Assembly: GCA_050953505.1 (NCBI GenBank) | Contig: JBMNMU010000001.1 | Coordinates: 1,674,001 to 1,738,000 of the forward strand | DNA length: 64,000 nt | Direction of reading: 5' to 3' | Source: JBMNMU01 sp050953505 | Lineage (GTDB): Bacteria; Bacillota; Clostridia; Peptostreptococcales; Anaerovoracaceae | In this document: positions 1 through 7,425 of the stretch, in pieces | Layout: each line of letters begins with the position of its first letter | Numbering within the stretch: the stretch's first letter is position 1 | The notes under the pieces: model-generated | What the model saw: only the letters and a program-made list of their open reading frames with translations | What the model was told of the DNA's origin: nothing | Database searches by the model: none | Program-made: the position numbers and the translations under genes

Positions 1-679
1 TATGGGCCACCGTTGTTCCGGCAATAAAAAATGCACAAACTAATAACTTAATAAATTTCTTGTTTTTAAATAGGATAGAATAGCAGAGTTTGGAGCTCAA
101 ATCTTCATCTGAATCTATGTCGTAAGAATTCTTATTCCCTTTTTCACCCACAGCGGATTTAACGATTCTCCATACGGTCCAACCGCCAGCAAGAAACAAA
201 AGAGAGCATAGGGGCAGGACAATGATAAGACCTACCACACTTGCAATTTGACCTGCAAAAAAGACACCTAATGCAAAACCAATGGCTCCCCACATTCTTA
301 CGGATCCATAGGGAACCTTTGTTTCTAATACCATGGCATCATTTAAAGGCATAATTGGTAACTGGAAGAATGCAAAGAGTCCATAAAGAAGATAAAAGAT
401 AAGGAAGCTTTTAGTAAATAAAAGACTTGCAGCCACAACAGCTGCTAAAAGGCAAAGAAGCATAATCAAGCGTTTGTCATTATTTCTTCTATAGTATTGG
501 CCTCCCCAGAAGGGGCTAGCAAAAATTCCTATTGCTGTACCTGTGGCTGTTAATGTACCGATTTCCACGCCAGAAAATCCTATGCTGGTCAAATATTGGC
601 CAAGCAAGGGATATAGAGATCCTATTCCAGCAAACGCCAAGGCGTATAATCTTATAAAATCATTGTATTGCTTATTCAT
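1..679 (-). CDS. MFS transporter, N-terminal part (runs off window)
   Basis: Reading the minus strand from an ATG at 679 gives an uninterrupted frame to the window edge, about 226 residues. It starts MNKQYNDFIRLYALAF and contains several hydrophobic segments separated by short basic loops (for example YYRRNNDKR near residues 70-78), the layout of a major facilitator superfamily permease. The early residues GIGSLYPLLGQYLTSIGFSG resemble the LacY-like MFS group. A Shine-Dalgarno-like AGGGTGG lies just upstream of the ATG. The C-terminal half is outside the window, so the substrate cannot be judged. Confidence 0.8.
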   Translation of the reverse strand, partial: MNKQYNDFIRLYALAFAGIGSLYPLLGQYLTSIGFSGVEIGTLTATGTAIGIFASPFWGGQYYRRNNDKRLIMLLCLLAAVVAASLLFTKSFLIFYLLYGLFAFFQLPIMPLNDAMVLETKVPYGSVRMWGAIGFALGVFFAGQIASVVGLIIVLPLCSLLFLAGGWTVWRIVKSAVGEKGNKNSYDIDSDEDLSSKLCYSILFKNKKFIKLLVCAFFIAGTTVAH

Positions 680-767
680 ATTCCACCCTGATTTCTTTAC
701 GCTAAAGCTTTGGTATGATCTTAAGTATAACAGTCTAAAATTCTGCGCACAATATCCAAAAGGATTT

Positions 768-919
768 CGAAGTTCAGGCTATGCATGAACTTCGGGCAAA
801 CTATTTGCAGGCAAAATCTACAAATCACTAACCATATTTAGATTTGTGATTTTAGATGCATAAAGTTTGCCAAGCTAATTACGAAGTTCAGACTATGCAT
901 GAACTTCGGGCAAACTATT
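768..919. repeat. Paired palindromic repeat upstream of the DUF421 gene
   Basis: A 38-base block occurs twice, at 768-805 and 882-919, differing by one or two bases. Each copy contains a perfect 9-bp inverted repeat (CGAAGTTCA/TGAACTTCG, 9-base loop). The stretch between them forms a further imperfect palindrome, in which GGCAAACT near 794 matches AGTTTGCC near 865 and inner AAATC/GATTT blocks also pair. The second copy ends directly at the ribosome binding site of the next gene. It looks like a small palindromic intergenic element; no protein is encoded. Confidence 0.65.
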
Positions 920-935
920 AAAGGAGGGCTCTCTT

Positions 936-1655
936 TTGCTTATAATTTTATTACGGACAGTGATTATCTATTTTCTCGTTCTCTTTGCAATGAGAATCAT
1001 GGGGAAAGCAGAGCTTTCGAATTTAGATCCCTTTCAAATTGTAATGCTTTTTATGATAGCCGAGCTGGCGGCCTTCCCTATCGAATCTCCTGACATTTCC
1101 ATCTTAGCCGGCATATCTGCTATCGCTGCTTTGCTCTTTCTGGAAGTGTTCATCTCATATATTTCAACAAAAAGTAGGAAAGTATCTGCTTTTTTTAAAG
1201 GGAAGCCCAGCATACTCATTGATAAAGGCGCACTGAATATAAAGGAGTTAAAAAAATTAAGAATTACCATTGAAGATCTTGCTCAACTGCTGAGAATCAA
1301 GGATATACCGGCAATATCAGATGTGGATTATGTTGTCATGGAGACCAATGGCGAAATCAGCGTTATCCCTAAATCTGAAAAAGCTCCTGTCACTAAGGGA
1401 GACCTTAATGTCAACAACGAATACGAAACCATGCCCATGGTGCTTATCGCAGACGGTGCACTCCTTCAAGAAAATCTTAATAGATTGGGTATAACTGAAA
1501 ACAATTTAAAGAAGGAGCTGGAAAAACATCAGCTAAAGGATTATTCACAAGTATTTTTATGTTTTTTTGATGAAGATCGTAAAATCCACGCTTATCCAAA
1601 ACAAAAAACCCAAGAACCTATTGAGGAGGCAGTAAAAGGAGGTAACAAAGCTTGA
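936..1655 (+). CDS. DUF421 family membrane protein (YetF-like)
   Basis: This 239-residue protein has three hydrophobic helices in the first 75 residues, including RTVIIYFLVLFAMRIMGK, the conserved opening of the DUF421 family. A soluble domain follows with GKPSILIDKGALN and LRIKDIPAISDVDYVVMETNG, typical of YetF/YrbG-like proteins of Firmicutes. The start is TTG at 936, chosen because AAGGAGGG at 921-928 sits 7 bases upstream. Its stop overlaps the TTG start of the next gene (TTGA), so the two are translationally coupled. B. subtilis YetF-type proteins are spore or membrane proteins of poorly known function; I do not assign a reaction. Confidence 0.88.
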   Translation: MLIILLRTVIIYFLVLFAMRIMGKAELSNLDPFQIVMLFMIAELAAFPIESPDISILAGISAIAALLFLEVFISYISTKSRKVSAFFKGKPSILIDKGALNIKELKKLRITIEDLAQLLRIKDIPAISDVDYVVMETNGEISVIPKSEKAPVTKGDLNVNNEYETMPMVLIADGALLQENLNRLGITENNLKKELEKHQLKDYSQVFLCFFDEDRKIHAYPKQKTQEPIEEAVKGGNKA

Positions 1656-2035
1656 GGGCACTGATCATATCTACAATCATTTTGCTTTGCCTGATTTTTA
1701 TCTGGTTTACTTTTGTTGATTATGCTGATGAAAACTTACATGCTTTGATAGATATTATTGAAAAGAATGTAGCGGTTTCTATACAAGACGACGATTGGGA
1801 AAGTGCTGCCCAGATCTTTCAACAGGTATCTGAGCAATGGCATGAAAACAAAAAAGTATATTCCTTCTTCTTTAACACAAGTGATGTTATGGATACAGAT
1901 TTTTCAATAGCTAAGGCAGAGGCTTATATTGCAATGCAGGATGTGGCCCTATCCATGGGAGAGTTGTCCCATATTAAGGAACAGTTGGGCTTTTTACATT
2001 CAAATGAACTAATAACTCTTGAAAACATATTTTAA
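1652..2035 (+). CDS. DUF4363 family small membrane-anchored protein
   Basis: A 127-residue protein with one N-terminal transmembrane helix (residues 3-20, ALIISTIILLCLIFIWFTF) and an alpha-helical extracytoplasmic remainder. The remainder contains the W/D-rich DDDWESAAQIFQQVSEQW stretch that marks DUF4363. The TTG start overlaps the stop of the DUF421 gene and is preceded by AAAGGAGGT. DUF421-DUF4363 pairs are common in Clostridia, so the two proteins probably work together in the membrane. Function is unknown. Confidence 0.82.
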   Translation: MRALIISTIILLCLIFIWFTFVDYADENLHALIDIIEKNVAVSIQDDDWESAAQIFQQVSEQWHENKKVYSFFFNTSDVMDTDFSIAKAEAYIAMQDVALSMGELSHIKEQLGFLHSNELITLENIF

Positions 2036-2089
2036 TATAGTATTATATAATGACCGATTCGTTAACACTATAAAATTATAAATTATTAC

Positions 2090-2185
2090 CAGTAGAGTAA
2101 ATATTGTGCGTGAAGTGTCATGAGATGGGATGTAGCTTATGAACGAAAAACTCTGGTTTGCGATACAATATTGCGTCCGCTGCTG
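2090..2185 (+). promoter_or_regulatory. Tetrahydrofolate (THF) riboswitch
   Basis: The stretch carries the conserved THF-riboswitch blocks in order: AGAGTA, GTGCGTGAAGTG, GGGATGT, CGAAAAAC, GGTTTGCGA and ATTGCGTCCGCT. The ends pair: CAGTAG (2090-2095) with CTGCTG (2180-2185). ATATTGTGCG (2101-2110) pairs with the CAATATTGCGT region (2166-2176). It lies 68 bases upstream of a folate transporter S-component, the classic target. No strong U-tract terminator follows before the gene, so control is more likely at translation initiation. A possible promoter (TTGAAA 2019-2024, TATTAT 2041-2046) lies upstream. Confidence 0.9.
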
Positions 2186-2253
2186 CATTAAAGATCTTTT
2201 CTCTTTAGTGTAGTTGTAGTTTAAGCCGATTACCTAAGAGGAGGGATTTTTTA

Positions 2254-2784
2254 ATGAAAAAGAAAAGTACAACTAGGCTTATTATCATTGCATTACTCAT
2301 AGCATTAGAAATTATATTTACAAGATTTTTATCTATTAACACACCTATTTTGCGAATTGGTTTTGGGTTTTTACCCGTGTCCATTGTCGGCATTCTATAC
2401 GGTCCCCTTTGGGCTGGTGCATCCTATGCCTTGGGAGATATTTTAGGGATGATGATTTTCCCAACGGCGGCTTATTTCCCTGGCTTCACCCTATCCGCCT
2501 TTTTAACTGGTCTTGTGTATGGCTTTTTCCTACATAACAAAAAAGTCACATGGAAACGAGCACTTGTAGCCGCAAGTGTGGTGTGTATCATCATTAATCT
2601 TGGCCTTGATACGTTATGGTTATATATCTTAATGAACCAAGGTGTTATTGCCTTAATACCAGCCAGGCTCCTAAAGGCTGTTATAATGATTCCCGTTCAA
2701 ACCGTTATTATAACCTTTGTCTGGGAAAGGCTTTTATCAAAATTAGGGTCCCTGACTGTAAACAGCCACCAGTCCGAGAGATGA
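2254..2784 (+). CDS. folT: Folate ECF transporter S component (FolT-like)
   Basis: This 176-residue protein has about six membrane helices and is the substrate-binding S subunit of an energy-coupling factor vitamin transporter. It needs the shared EcfAA'T module, which is not in this window. RLIIIALLIALEIIFTRFLS, RIGFGFLPVSIVGILYGP and GDILGMMIFP are typical of folate S-components. The upstream THF riboswitch independently supports folate. The ATG at 2254 follows AAGAGGAGGGA. The last residues (about VNSHQSER) and the stop codon are encoded by a copy of an intergenic repeat, so the native C-terminus has probably been replaced. Confidence 0.88.
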   Translation: MKKKSTTRLIIIALLIALEIIFTRFLSINTPILRIGFGFLPVSIVGILYGPLWAGASYALGDILGMMIFPTAAYFPGFTLSAFLTGLVYGFFLHNKKVTWKRALVAASVVCIIINLGLDTLWLYILMNQGVIALIPARLLKAVIMIPVQTVIITFVWERLLSKLGSLTVNSHQSER

Positions 2785-2841
2785 TTGGCCGTGGCCGTGG
2801 TTAACAGCCACCAGCCCGAGAGATGATTGGCCGTGGTTAAC
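2761..2841. repeat. Tandem 42-bp repeat, GAGAGATGATTGGCC family
   Basis: Two direct copies, starting at 2761 and 2803, share AACAGCCACCAG, CCGAGAGATGATTGGCCGTGG and GGTTAAC. The GAGAGATGATTGGC core also forms the arms of the large palindromes at 10475-10545 and 11402-11472, so this is a third locus of one repeat family, here without the complementary right arm. The first copy contains the stop codon of folT (TGA within GAGATGATT). Confidence 0.75.
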
Positions 2842-2885
2842 AAAATTAAGAAACCAGCTCTCAAGTTAAAACCTGCATCCATAGG

Positions 2886-3836
2886 TTACGCACTTTGATA
2901 TTTTCCACATCTATCTGAGAAACACCCTATCTGCTGCCCTTGAGAGCGTAATAGAATGACCTCGCAGTGATTAGGGCAATCGGAACATTCAAAGCTTTCT
3001 GTTGAAATATCATCCATGCCTACTTCAAATCCCTTGAAGCAGGTATGGATGTTTTCATTTTCAGTTAATTCCTTTGACATAATCGCTGCCCCATAAGCAC
3101 CCATTACCTTATGATATTCGGGGACAAAGATCTCACAATTTAGCTCCTCTTCAAAGGCAGCCTTAATTCCTTCATTGGCTGCCACTCCTCCTTGAAAGCA
3201 AACCTTTTTCAAAATCTCTTTGCCCTTAGCCACATTACTTAAGTAATTTCGTGCCAAGGCTTTTGACATTCCTGCTATGATATCCTCCATCGTACAACCA
3301 AGCTGCTGCTTATGTATGATGTCTGATTCAGCAAACACAGCACAGCGCCCCGCCACCCGTACTGGAGATTCTGCACGAAGGGCGTACTCCCCTAAATTAT
3401 CAACCTTCAACCCAAGCCTCTCTGCTTGTCTATCTAAAAAAGAGCCGGTACCAGCGGCACAAACCGTATTCATAGCAAAATCCGTAATTACACCATCTTT
3501 AAGCAGTATGATTTTTGAGTCTTGACCACCTATTTCAATAATGGTTCTAATTTCCGGATCTATAGTTGCTGCTGCTACGCCGTGGGTCGTGATTTCATTT
3601 TTTACCACATCAGCGCCCACAACAACGCCGGCAAGAGACCGGCCGCTTCCCGTGGCACCAACACCAGATATTTCTTCATTTTTATATTTCTCCTCAAGAG
3701 TCCTCAACCCCTCTTGAACAGCCATTATGGGATTTCCTTTAGTTTTTAAATAAAGCTGATCTACAATAACCTTGTCCTCATCCATGACGACAAAGTCAGT
3801 ACTTACCGAACCTACATCAATTCCCATGTAATACAT
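2886..3836 (-). CDS. BadF/HgdC-type acyl-CoA dehydratase activase
   Basis: A 316-residue ATPase of the BadF/BadG/BcrA/BcrD (2-hydroxyglutaryl-CoA dehydratase activator) family. It has the actin-like phosphate loop GIDVGSVSTD at the N-terminus and IIEIGGQDSK. The two cysteine positions that bridge the [4Fe-4S] cluster in HgdC are present (NTVCAAGTGS and AGRCAVFAESD). A C-terminal tail carries extra cysteines (FECSDCPNHCEV, GCFSDRCGK), absent from the minimal ~260-residue HgdC and typical of larger fused homologues. The start at 3836 is chosen because GGAGGT lies 7 bases upstream; an ATG at 3851 overlaps that site. It is the last of three overlapping genes; the dehydratase target is unknown. 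Confidence 0.85.
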   Translation of the reverse strand: MYYMGIDVGSVSTDFVVMDEDKVIVDQLYLKTKGNPIMAVQEGLRTLEEKYKNEEISGVGATGSGRSLAGVVVGADVVKNEITTHGVAAATIDPEIRTIIEIGGQDSKIILLKDGVITDFAMNTVCAAGTGSFLDRQAERLGLKVDNLGEYALRAESPVRVAGRCAVFAESDIIHKQQLGCTMEDIIAGMSKALARNYLSNVAKGKEILKKVCFQGGVAANEGIKAAFEEELNCEIFVPEYHKVMGAYGAAIMSKELTENENIHTCFKGFEVGMDDISTESFECSDCPNHCEVILLRSQGQQIGCFSDRCGKYQSA

Positions 3837-4950
3837 TCCTGCTACCTCCATACGCCCTTTTAGTATTAGCCTTCAACAATCTTTTCCTTCTAAGAAGCAT
3901 ATCTACAAAGGCTTCCACCCTCGTAATATAACCGGCTTCTCCTCCCATCTCATCAAATATGACTGTTAAAACTTTTATGTCAAGTTCTTCGGTAATCTGA
4001 GAAAGAACTGATTTTGCAACAATTTCAGGCATACATCCTACAGGGAAAATCTGAATCACCCCATCAAAACTCTCAGCCTTGCTATTTACCACATCACGGA
4101 CGGTCTCTTTAGCATATCCACCTATGGAATAAGGCAGATAGTGATTGCCCCTCTCTCTTATATTTCTTAACTGCAATGGATTTAAGAGAGTATTCCTGAT
4201 CCACCATCCTATGGTGATTTTCTTTTCAAAGCAGACCCCCATGTCCATTAAAAGATTCTCTATGTTATGGCTGGCAAAGGGTTCCGTTAGAGAATAAATT
4301 TCGCCAGTTAGCAACAACTTAAGGGGCTCTTTATCTTTGTTTACTGGTATTCTTTTCAATTCATAATCTTTACTATCGATAATAGCCAGTGCCTCCTGCA
4401 GGCTACTAGCGTTATTCAGCTCTTTCTTACATGCTGTCAATATTTTTTTGCAGTCGCCTTTATTCAGCTCATACCCACAAGTCATATAAGCTCTTTTTTC
4501 TAGCTTCTCAAGTTCGCATATGATTCTATACATTCCTTTTAAAGATTGAAGAATATATAAATTGCTTTTATTGCTATCCTGTACAACCTGGGAAAGCCTT
4601 CTGATAATTTCCTTCTTTCCTACTGCACTGACAGTATCTAAAAGAATCCACTCAAAATGATATCCTTTTTTATCTAGCACTGACTTTAATAATTCGCCAT
4701 ATTCTCCTAGACGGCAAGGTCCCATGGTAGAAACCATAATCACCGTATCTGCCCCCATTTCATGAGCTTCCATTAGATTATTCAACATAAGTTTAAAGGG
4801 AAGGCATATTTCATCGGGGGAGTTTTGACTTCCTATTTCAAGTCCCCTCCTGCTATTTACAGGTGGTCTTATAAGTTCAACTCCGATTTCCTGAAAAAAA
4901 AGCCGGGCAATCAGATGGGCATCTCCAAAATGCGGAAAGGTAATTTTCAT
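3817..4950 (-). CDS. Acyl-CoA dehydratase activase-related protein (HgdB-like)
   Basis: A 377-residue protein related to the 2-hydroxyacyl-CoA dehydratase component family. It opens with ITFPHFGDAHLIARLFFQEIG and carries SPDEICLPFKLMLNN, TMGPCRLGEYGELL, FPVGCMPEIVAKSVL and DEMGGEAGYITRVEAF. In many Clostridia this region is one segment of a large (~1400 aa) fusion with the BadF ATPase and DUF2229; here it is a separate gene. It overlaps both neighbours (4 bases upstream, 20 bases downstream), so the three are co-translated. Cysteines at the CRLGEYG and GCMPE motifs could hold an iron-sulfur cluster by analogy. The reaction is unknown. Confidence 0.8.
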   Translation of the reverse strand: MKITFPHFGDAHLIARLFFQEIGVELIRPPVNSRRGLEIGSQNSPDEICLPFKLMLNNLMEAHEMGADTVIMVSTMGPCRLGEYGELLKSVLDKKGYHFEWILLDTVSAVGKKEIIRRLSQVVQDSNKSNLYILQSLKGMYRIICELEKLEKRAYMTCGYELNKGDCKKILTACKKELNNASSLQEALAIIDSKDYELKRIPVNKDKEPLKLLLTGEIYSLTEPFASHNIENLLMDMGVCFEKKITIGWWIRNTLLNPLQLRNIRERGNHYLPYSIGGYAKETVRDVVNSKAESFDGVIQIFPVGCMPEIVAKSVLSQITEELDIKVLTVIFDEMGGEAGYITRVEAFVDMLLRRKRLLKANTKRAYGGSRNVLHGN

Positions 4951-5828
4951 TTCAACACCTCACTAAAAGCTTCTAGTCTCGTATCAAATCCGGCTTCGCC
5001 AGTTTGCTCATCTATTTTTAAAACTAGCATAGGTAAATTTCCTATATTATTTTTTATCATTTCAATGGTGAAGGAATCCGTACCGCAGCAAAAGGAAGAT
5101 ACGTAAATAATGCCTTGAATTTTCCTTTGTTTATACAGTGCAAGAGCCGGGGCGAAATTATTGATAAAGAAAAGCCAATAAGGTTTTTTTATTAAATGCT
5201 TTAACTCCTGTTGCTTTTCCTGCATGCTCACTTTTTCCTCTGTAATGACGCCGATATCCATTTTATGAAGTTTCTCAATCAGGTTCATATTGGCAAAAGA
5301 ATCGTAGATATTATAAGGGTGGCCTGCCAGAAATACAGTGTGTTTATATCCCGTATCCCAGATACCTTGTTCTGTATTTTCCTGAGCTTTAAGAGCTCCA
5401 TCAAAGGCCCGTTCAAATTTTTCTGATGAAATCCCTATTTTGCTGCTACTCTTCTTTAAGGCTGCCTTAAACTTTAACTTGTCATTCATATAGATAGGTT
5501 CTGAAAAAATATTGTTTCCCTTGCCTGTTCCGCTTATCACCAGCTCAGGCAAGCCTGAAAACTTTGGGCAAATGGATTCCCCAAATTCACATTTCATAAT
5601 TCTAGGTATGGCGACATAATCACAGCTTTCTTGAAGTTTAGCAACATGACCATGAAAGAGCTTCATGGGAAAACAAGCCTCGTCTACACAGTGACGAGTG
5701 CCTAAATTGACTATTTCTTTATTAGATTTTGTAGAATATTGAGTATTTATATCAAGATCATGGAAAAAGGTATTGATAAAAGGCTCATATCTATAATAGA
5801 GGAGACCTCCAGGAATCCCTACGCGCAT
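4947..5828 (-). CDS. DUF2229 domain protein of the activase module
   Basis: A 293-residue protein that begins MRVGIPGGLLYYRYEPFINT, the DUF2229 signature. CVDEACFPMKLFHGH, MKCEFGESICPKFSGLPEL, SFCCGTDSFT and a closing DEQTGEAGFDTRLEAF parallel the downstream protein and suggest ancient duplication. The start is ATG 5828, with GGAGG 8 bases upstream; an in-frame ATG at 5855 falls inside the leader hairpin. First gene of the three-gene unit. A hairpin covering its ribosome binding site may control it. Confidence 0.82.
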   Translation of the reverse strand: MRVGIPGGLLYYRYEPFINTFFHDLDINTQYSTKSNKEIVNLGTRHCVDEACFPMKLFHGHVAKLQESCDYVAIPRIMKCEFGESICPKFSGLPELVISGTGKGNNIFSEPIYMNDKLKFKAALKKSSSKIGISSEKFERAFDGALKAQENTEQGIWDTGYKHTVFLAGHPYNIYDSFANMNLIEKLHKMDIGVITEEKVSMQEKQQELKHLIKKPYWLFFINNFAPALALYKQRKIQGIIYVSSFCCGTDSFTIEMIKNNIGNLPMLVLKIDEQTGEAGFDTRLEAFSEVLK

Positions 5829-5830
5829 AA

Positions 5831-5882
5831 AAAAAACCTCCAAGCAATAATACACTATATTATTATTGCCTAAAGGTTTTTA
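5831..5882 (-). promoter_or_regulatory. Hairpin over the ribosome binding site of the DUF2229 gene
   Basis: On the minus strand AAAACCT pairs with AGGTTTT and GGCAATAATA pairs with TATTATTGC around a short AT loop, followed by a run of eight T and then the ATG. The GGAGG ribosome binding site lies in the 3' arm. The shape is that of an intrinsic terminator that also hides the Shine-Dalgarno sequence. It could end the upstream hup-rqcP transcript, attenuate the activase operon, or both. Confidence 0.6.
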
Positions 5883-5928
5883 TTTTATTACAGTTTAAAC
5901 GTGCTATCCGAATAAATTGTCTGTCATG

Positions 5929-6171
5929 TTATTCTATGATTTCATACATATTAGCGGCTATTTCTTTTGTACTATGCTCCGAAAGAACTAATACCCGGGC
6001 CTTAACCTGAGCATTACCGAAAGTAATCTGGATGATATCTCCTACCTTCACCTCAGAACCTGGTTTTGCTACCTTATCATTAATCAGTATCCGGCCTGTT
6101 TCGCAAGCTTCCTTTGCAATAGCCCGCCGTTTAATTAATCTTGAGTTTTTTAAAAATTTGTCGATTCTCAT
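5929..6171 (-). CDS. rqcP: S4-domain RNA-binding protein RqcP (YabO)
   Basis: An 80-residue protein that is essentially one S4 domain: MRIDKFLKNSRLIKRRAIAKEA, then GRILINDKVAKPGSEVKVGD. The size and sequence match B. subtilis YabO/RqcP, which binds the obstructed 50S subunit with RqcH and tRNA during alanine tailing of stalled nascent chains. The context is also conserved: mazG and the SpoVB-like yabM homologue lie just upstream, as in B. subtilis yabM-yabN-yabO. Confidence 0.88.
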   Translation of the reverse strand: MRIDKFLKNSRLIKRRAIAKEACETGRILINDKVAKPGSEVKVGDIIQITFGNAQVKARVLVLSEHSTKEIAANMYEIIE

Positions 6172-6216
6172 GGTTCCTCTAATAAGTAAGGCAGCTCGTG
6201 GCTGCCTTATATTTCT

Positions 6217-6495
6217 TTATTTATTCACTGCATCCTTAAGAGCTTTTCCTGCTTTGAAAACAGGTGCCTTTGCAGCTGGAATCTTAATAACTTCGTCAGG
6301 TTTTCTTGGGTTTCTGCCTAGTCTTTCTTTTCTTTGTCTAGTTTCGAAAGTTCCAAATCCAATTAATTGAACCTTTTCACCCTTTACCAAGGCATCCTCA
6401 ACACTTGCTACGAATGCATTTACTGCAATCTCGGCATCTTTCTTTGTAAAACCTGTCTTTTCTGCTACACTAGCAACTAATTCAGCTTTATTCAC
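6217..6495 (-). CDS. hup: HU family DNA-binding protein
   Basis: A 92-residue histone-like protein with the HU/IHF core. It has NKAELVASVAEKTGFTKKDAE at the N-terminus, VQLIGFGTFETRQRKERLGR in the beta-arm region and GRNPRKPDEVIKIPA with the DNA-intercalating NP. The GTG at 6495 is chosen because AGGAGG lies 8 bases before it and it gives the canonical MNKAEL start; an upstream ATG is only 2 bases from that site. Binds and bends DNA in the nucleoid. It lies between mazG and rqcP, a common clostridial arrangement. Confidence 0.95.
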   Translation of the reverse strand: MNKAELVASVAEKTGFTKKDAEIAVNAFVASVEDALVKGEKVQLIGFGTFETRQRKERLGRNPRKPDEVIKIPAAKAPVFKAGKALKDAVNK

Positions 6496-6573
6496 GAACA
6501 TAACCTCCTTCAATTTGTAAAAAATAATTTGGGTTTGAAGTCAAATACTCTACCTTACTTCAATATTTTGTCA

Positions 6574-7401
6574 CTACTTTTGCTTAATAATCTGTTTTGC
6601 CTGATCCCAAAGCTTGTCCATTTCCTCGAGGCTCATTTCTTCTAAAGATAGTCCTTGTTTTTGAGCTGCCTCTTCGATATAAGCGAATCGATTAATAAAT
6701 TTATTGGCAGTAAGGCCTAAAGCTTCTTCTGGGTTAATGCCAAGGAATCTTGCAACATTCACGATGGAAAACAGTAAATCACCGATTTCTTCCATAATCT
6801 TGGATTTGTCACTTCCCTGGTAAACATTGAGGAGCTCTTGAGTCTCCTCTTGAACTTTGGAAAACGCGCCATCCACATTGTCCCAGTCGAAACCTGCCTG
6901 AGCAGCTTTTTTTTGAATCTTATAACTTCTTATTAATGCAGGTAGTGCTCTGGGGGTATTTTTCATACCCTGAGTATGTGTCACGTTTCCCTGTTCTTTT
7001 CTTTTCACATTCTCCCATTTTTCAAGGGTCTTGTCAATAGTTTCTGGATTATTGTTCAAAAAAACATGAGGATGTCTGCGAATCATCTTTTCACATTCCC
7101 TATTGGCAATGCTACATAAATCAAAGCTTCCGCTGTTTTTTCCTAAATCTGCGTGAAAAACAACCTGAAGCAGGACGTCGCCAAGTTCTTCCTCTAGGTT
7201 GTCCATGTCACTGTTTTCAATGGCTTCAGCAACTTCATAGGCCTCTTCAAGTAGACAGGTTTTGATACTTTCATGTGTCTGAGCCTTATCCCAGGGACAT
7301 CCCTCTTCACTTCTTAGGAGTTCAATAATCTTTACCAGGCGCATTACAGCCTCTTCAGCTGTTTTGCCTTCCTTATAGTATTCTACATATCTTTCCTTCA
7401 T
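6574..7401 (-). CDS. mazG: Nucleoside triphosphate pyrophosphohydrolase MazG
   Basis: A 275-residue all-alpha NTP pyrophosphatase that hydrolyses (d)NTPs to the monophosphate and pyrophosphate. GCPWDKAQTHESIKTCLLEE, EEAYEVAEAIE and EEELGDVLLQVVFHAD form the first MazG domain with its EExxE...ExxD metal site. A second repeat is seen in EETQELL and EEIGDLLFSIVNVARF. Length fits the two-domain family. It lacks the N-terminal methylase domain found fused in B. subtilis YabN. Lies between the flippase gene and hup. Confidence 0.93.
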   Translation of the reverse strand: MKERYVEYYKEGKTAEEAVMRLVKIIELLRSEEGCPWDKAQTHESIKTCLLEEAYEVAEAIENSDMDNLEEELGDVLLQVVFHADLGKNSGSFDLCSIANRECEKMIRRHPHVFLNNNPETIDKTLEKWENVKRKEQGNVTHTQGMKNTPRALPALIRSYKIQKKAAQAGFDWDNVDGAFSKVQEETQELLNVYQGSDKSKIMEEIGDLLFSIVNVARFLGINPEEALGLTANKFINRFAYIEEAAQKQGLSLEEMSLEEMDKLWDQAKQIIKQK

Positions 7402-7425
7402 TATTCATTTCCTTATATACAAAAT

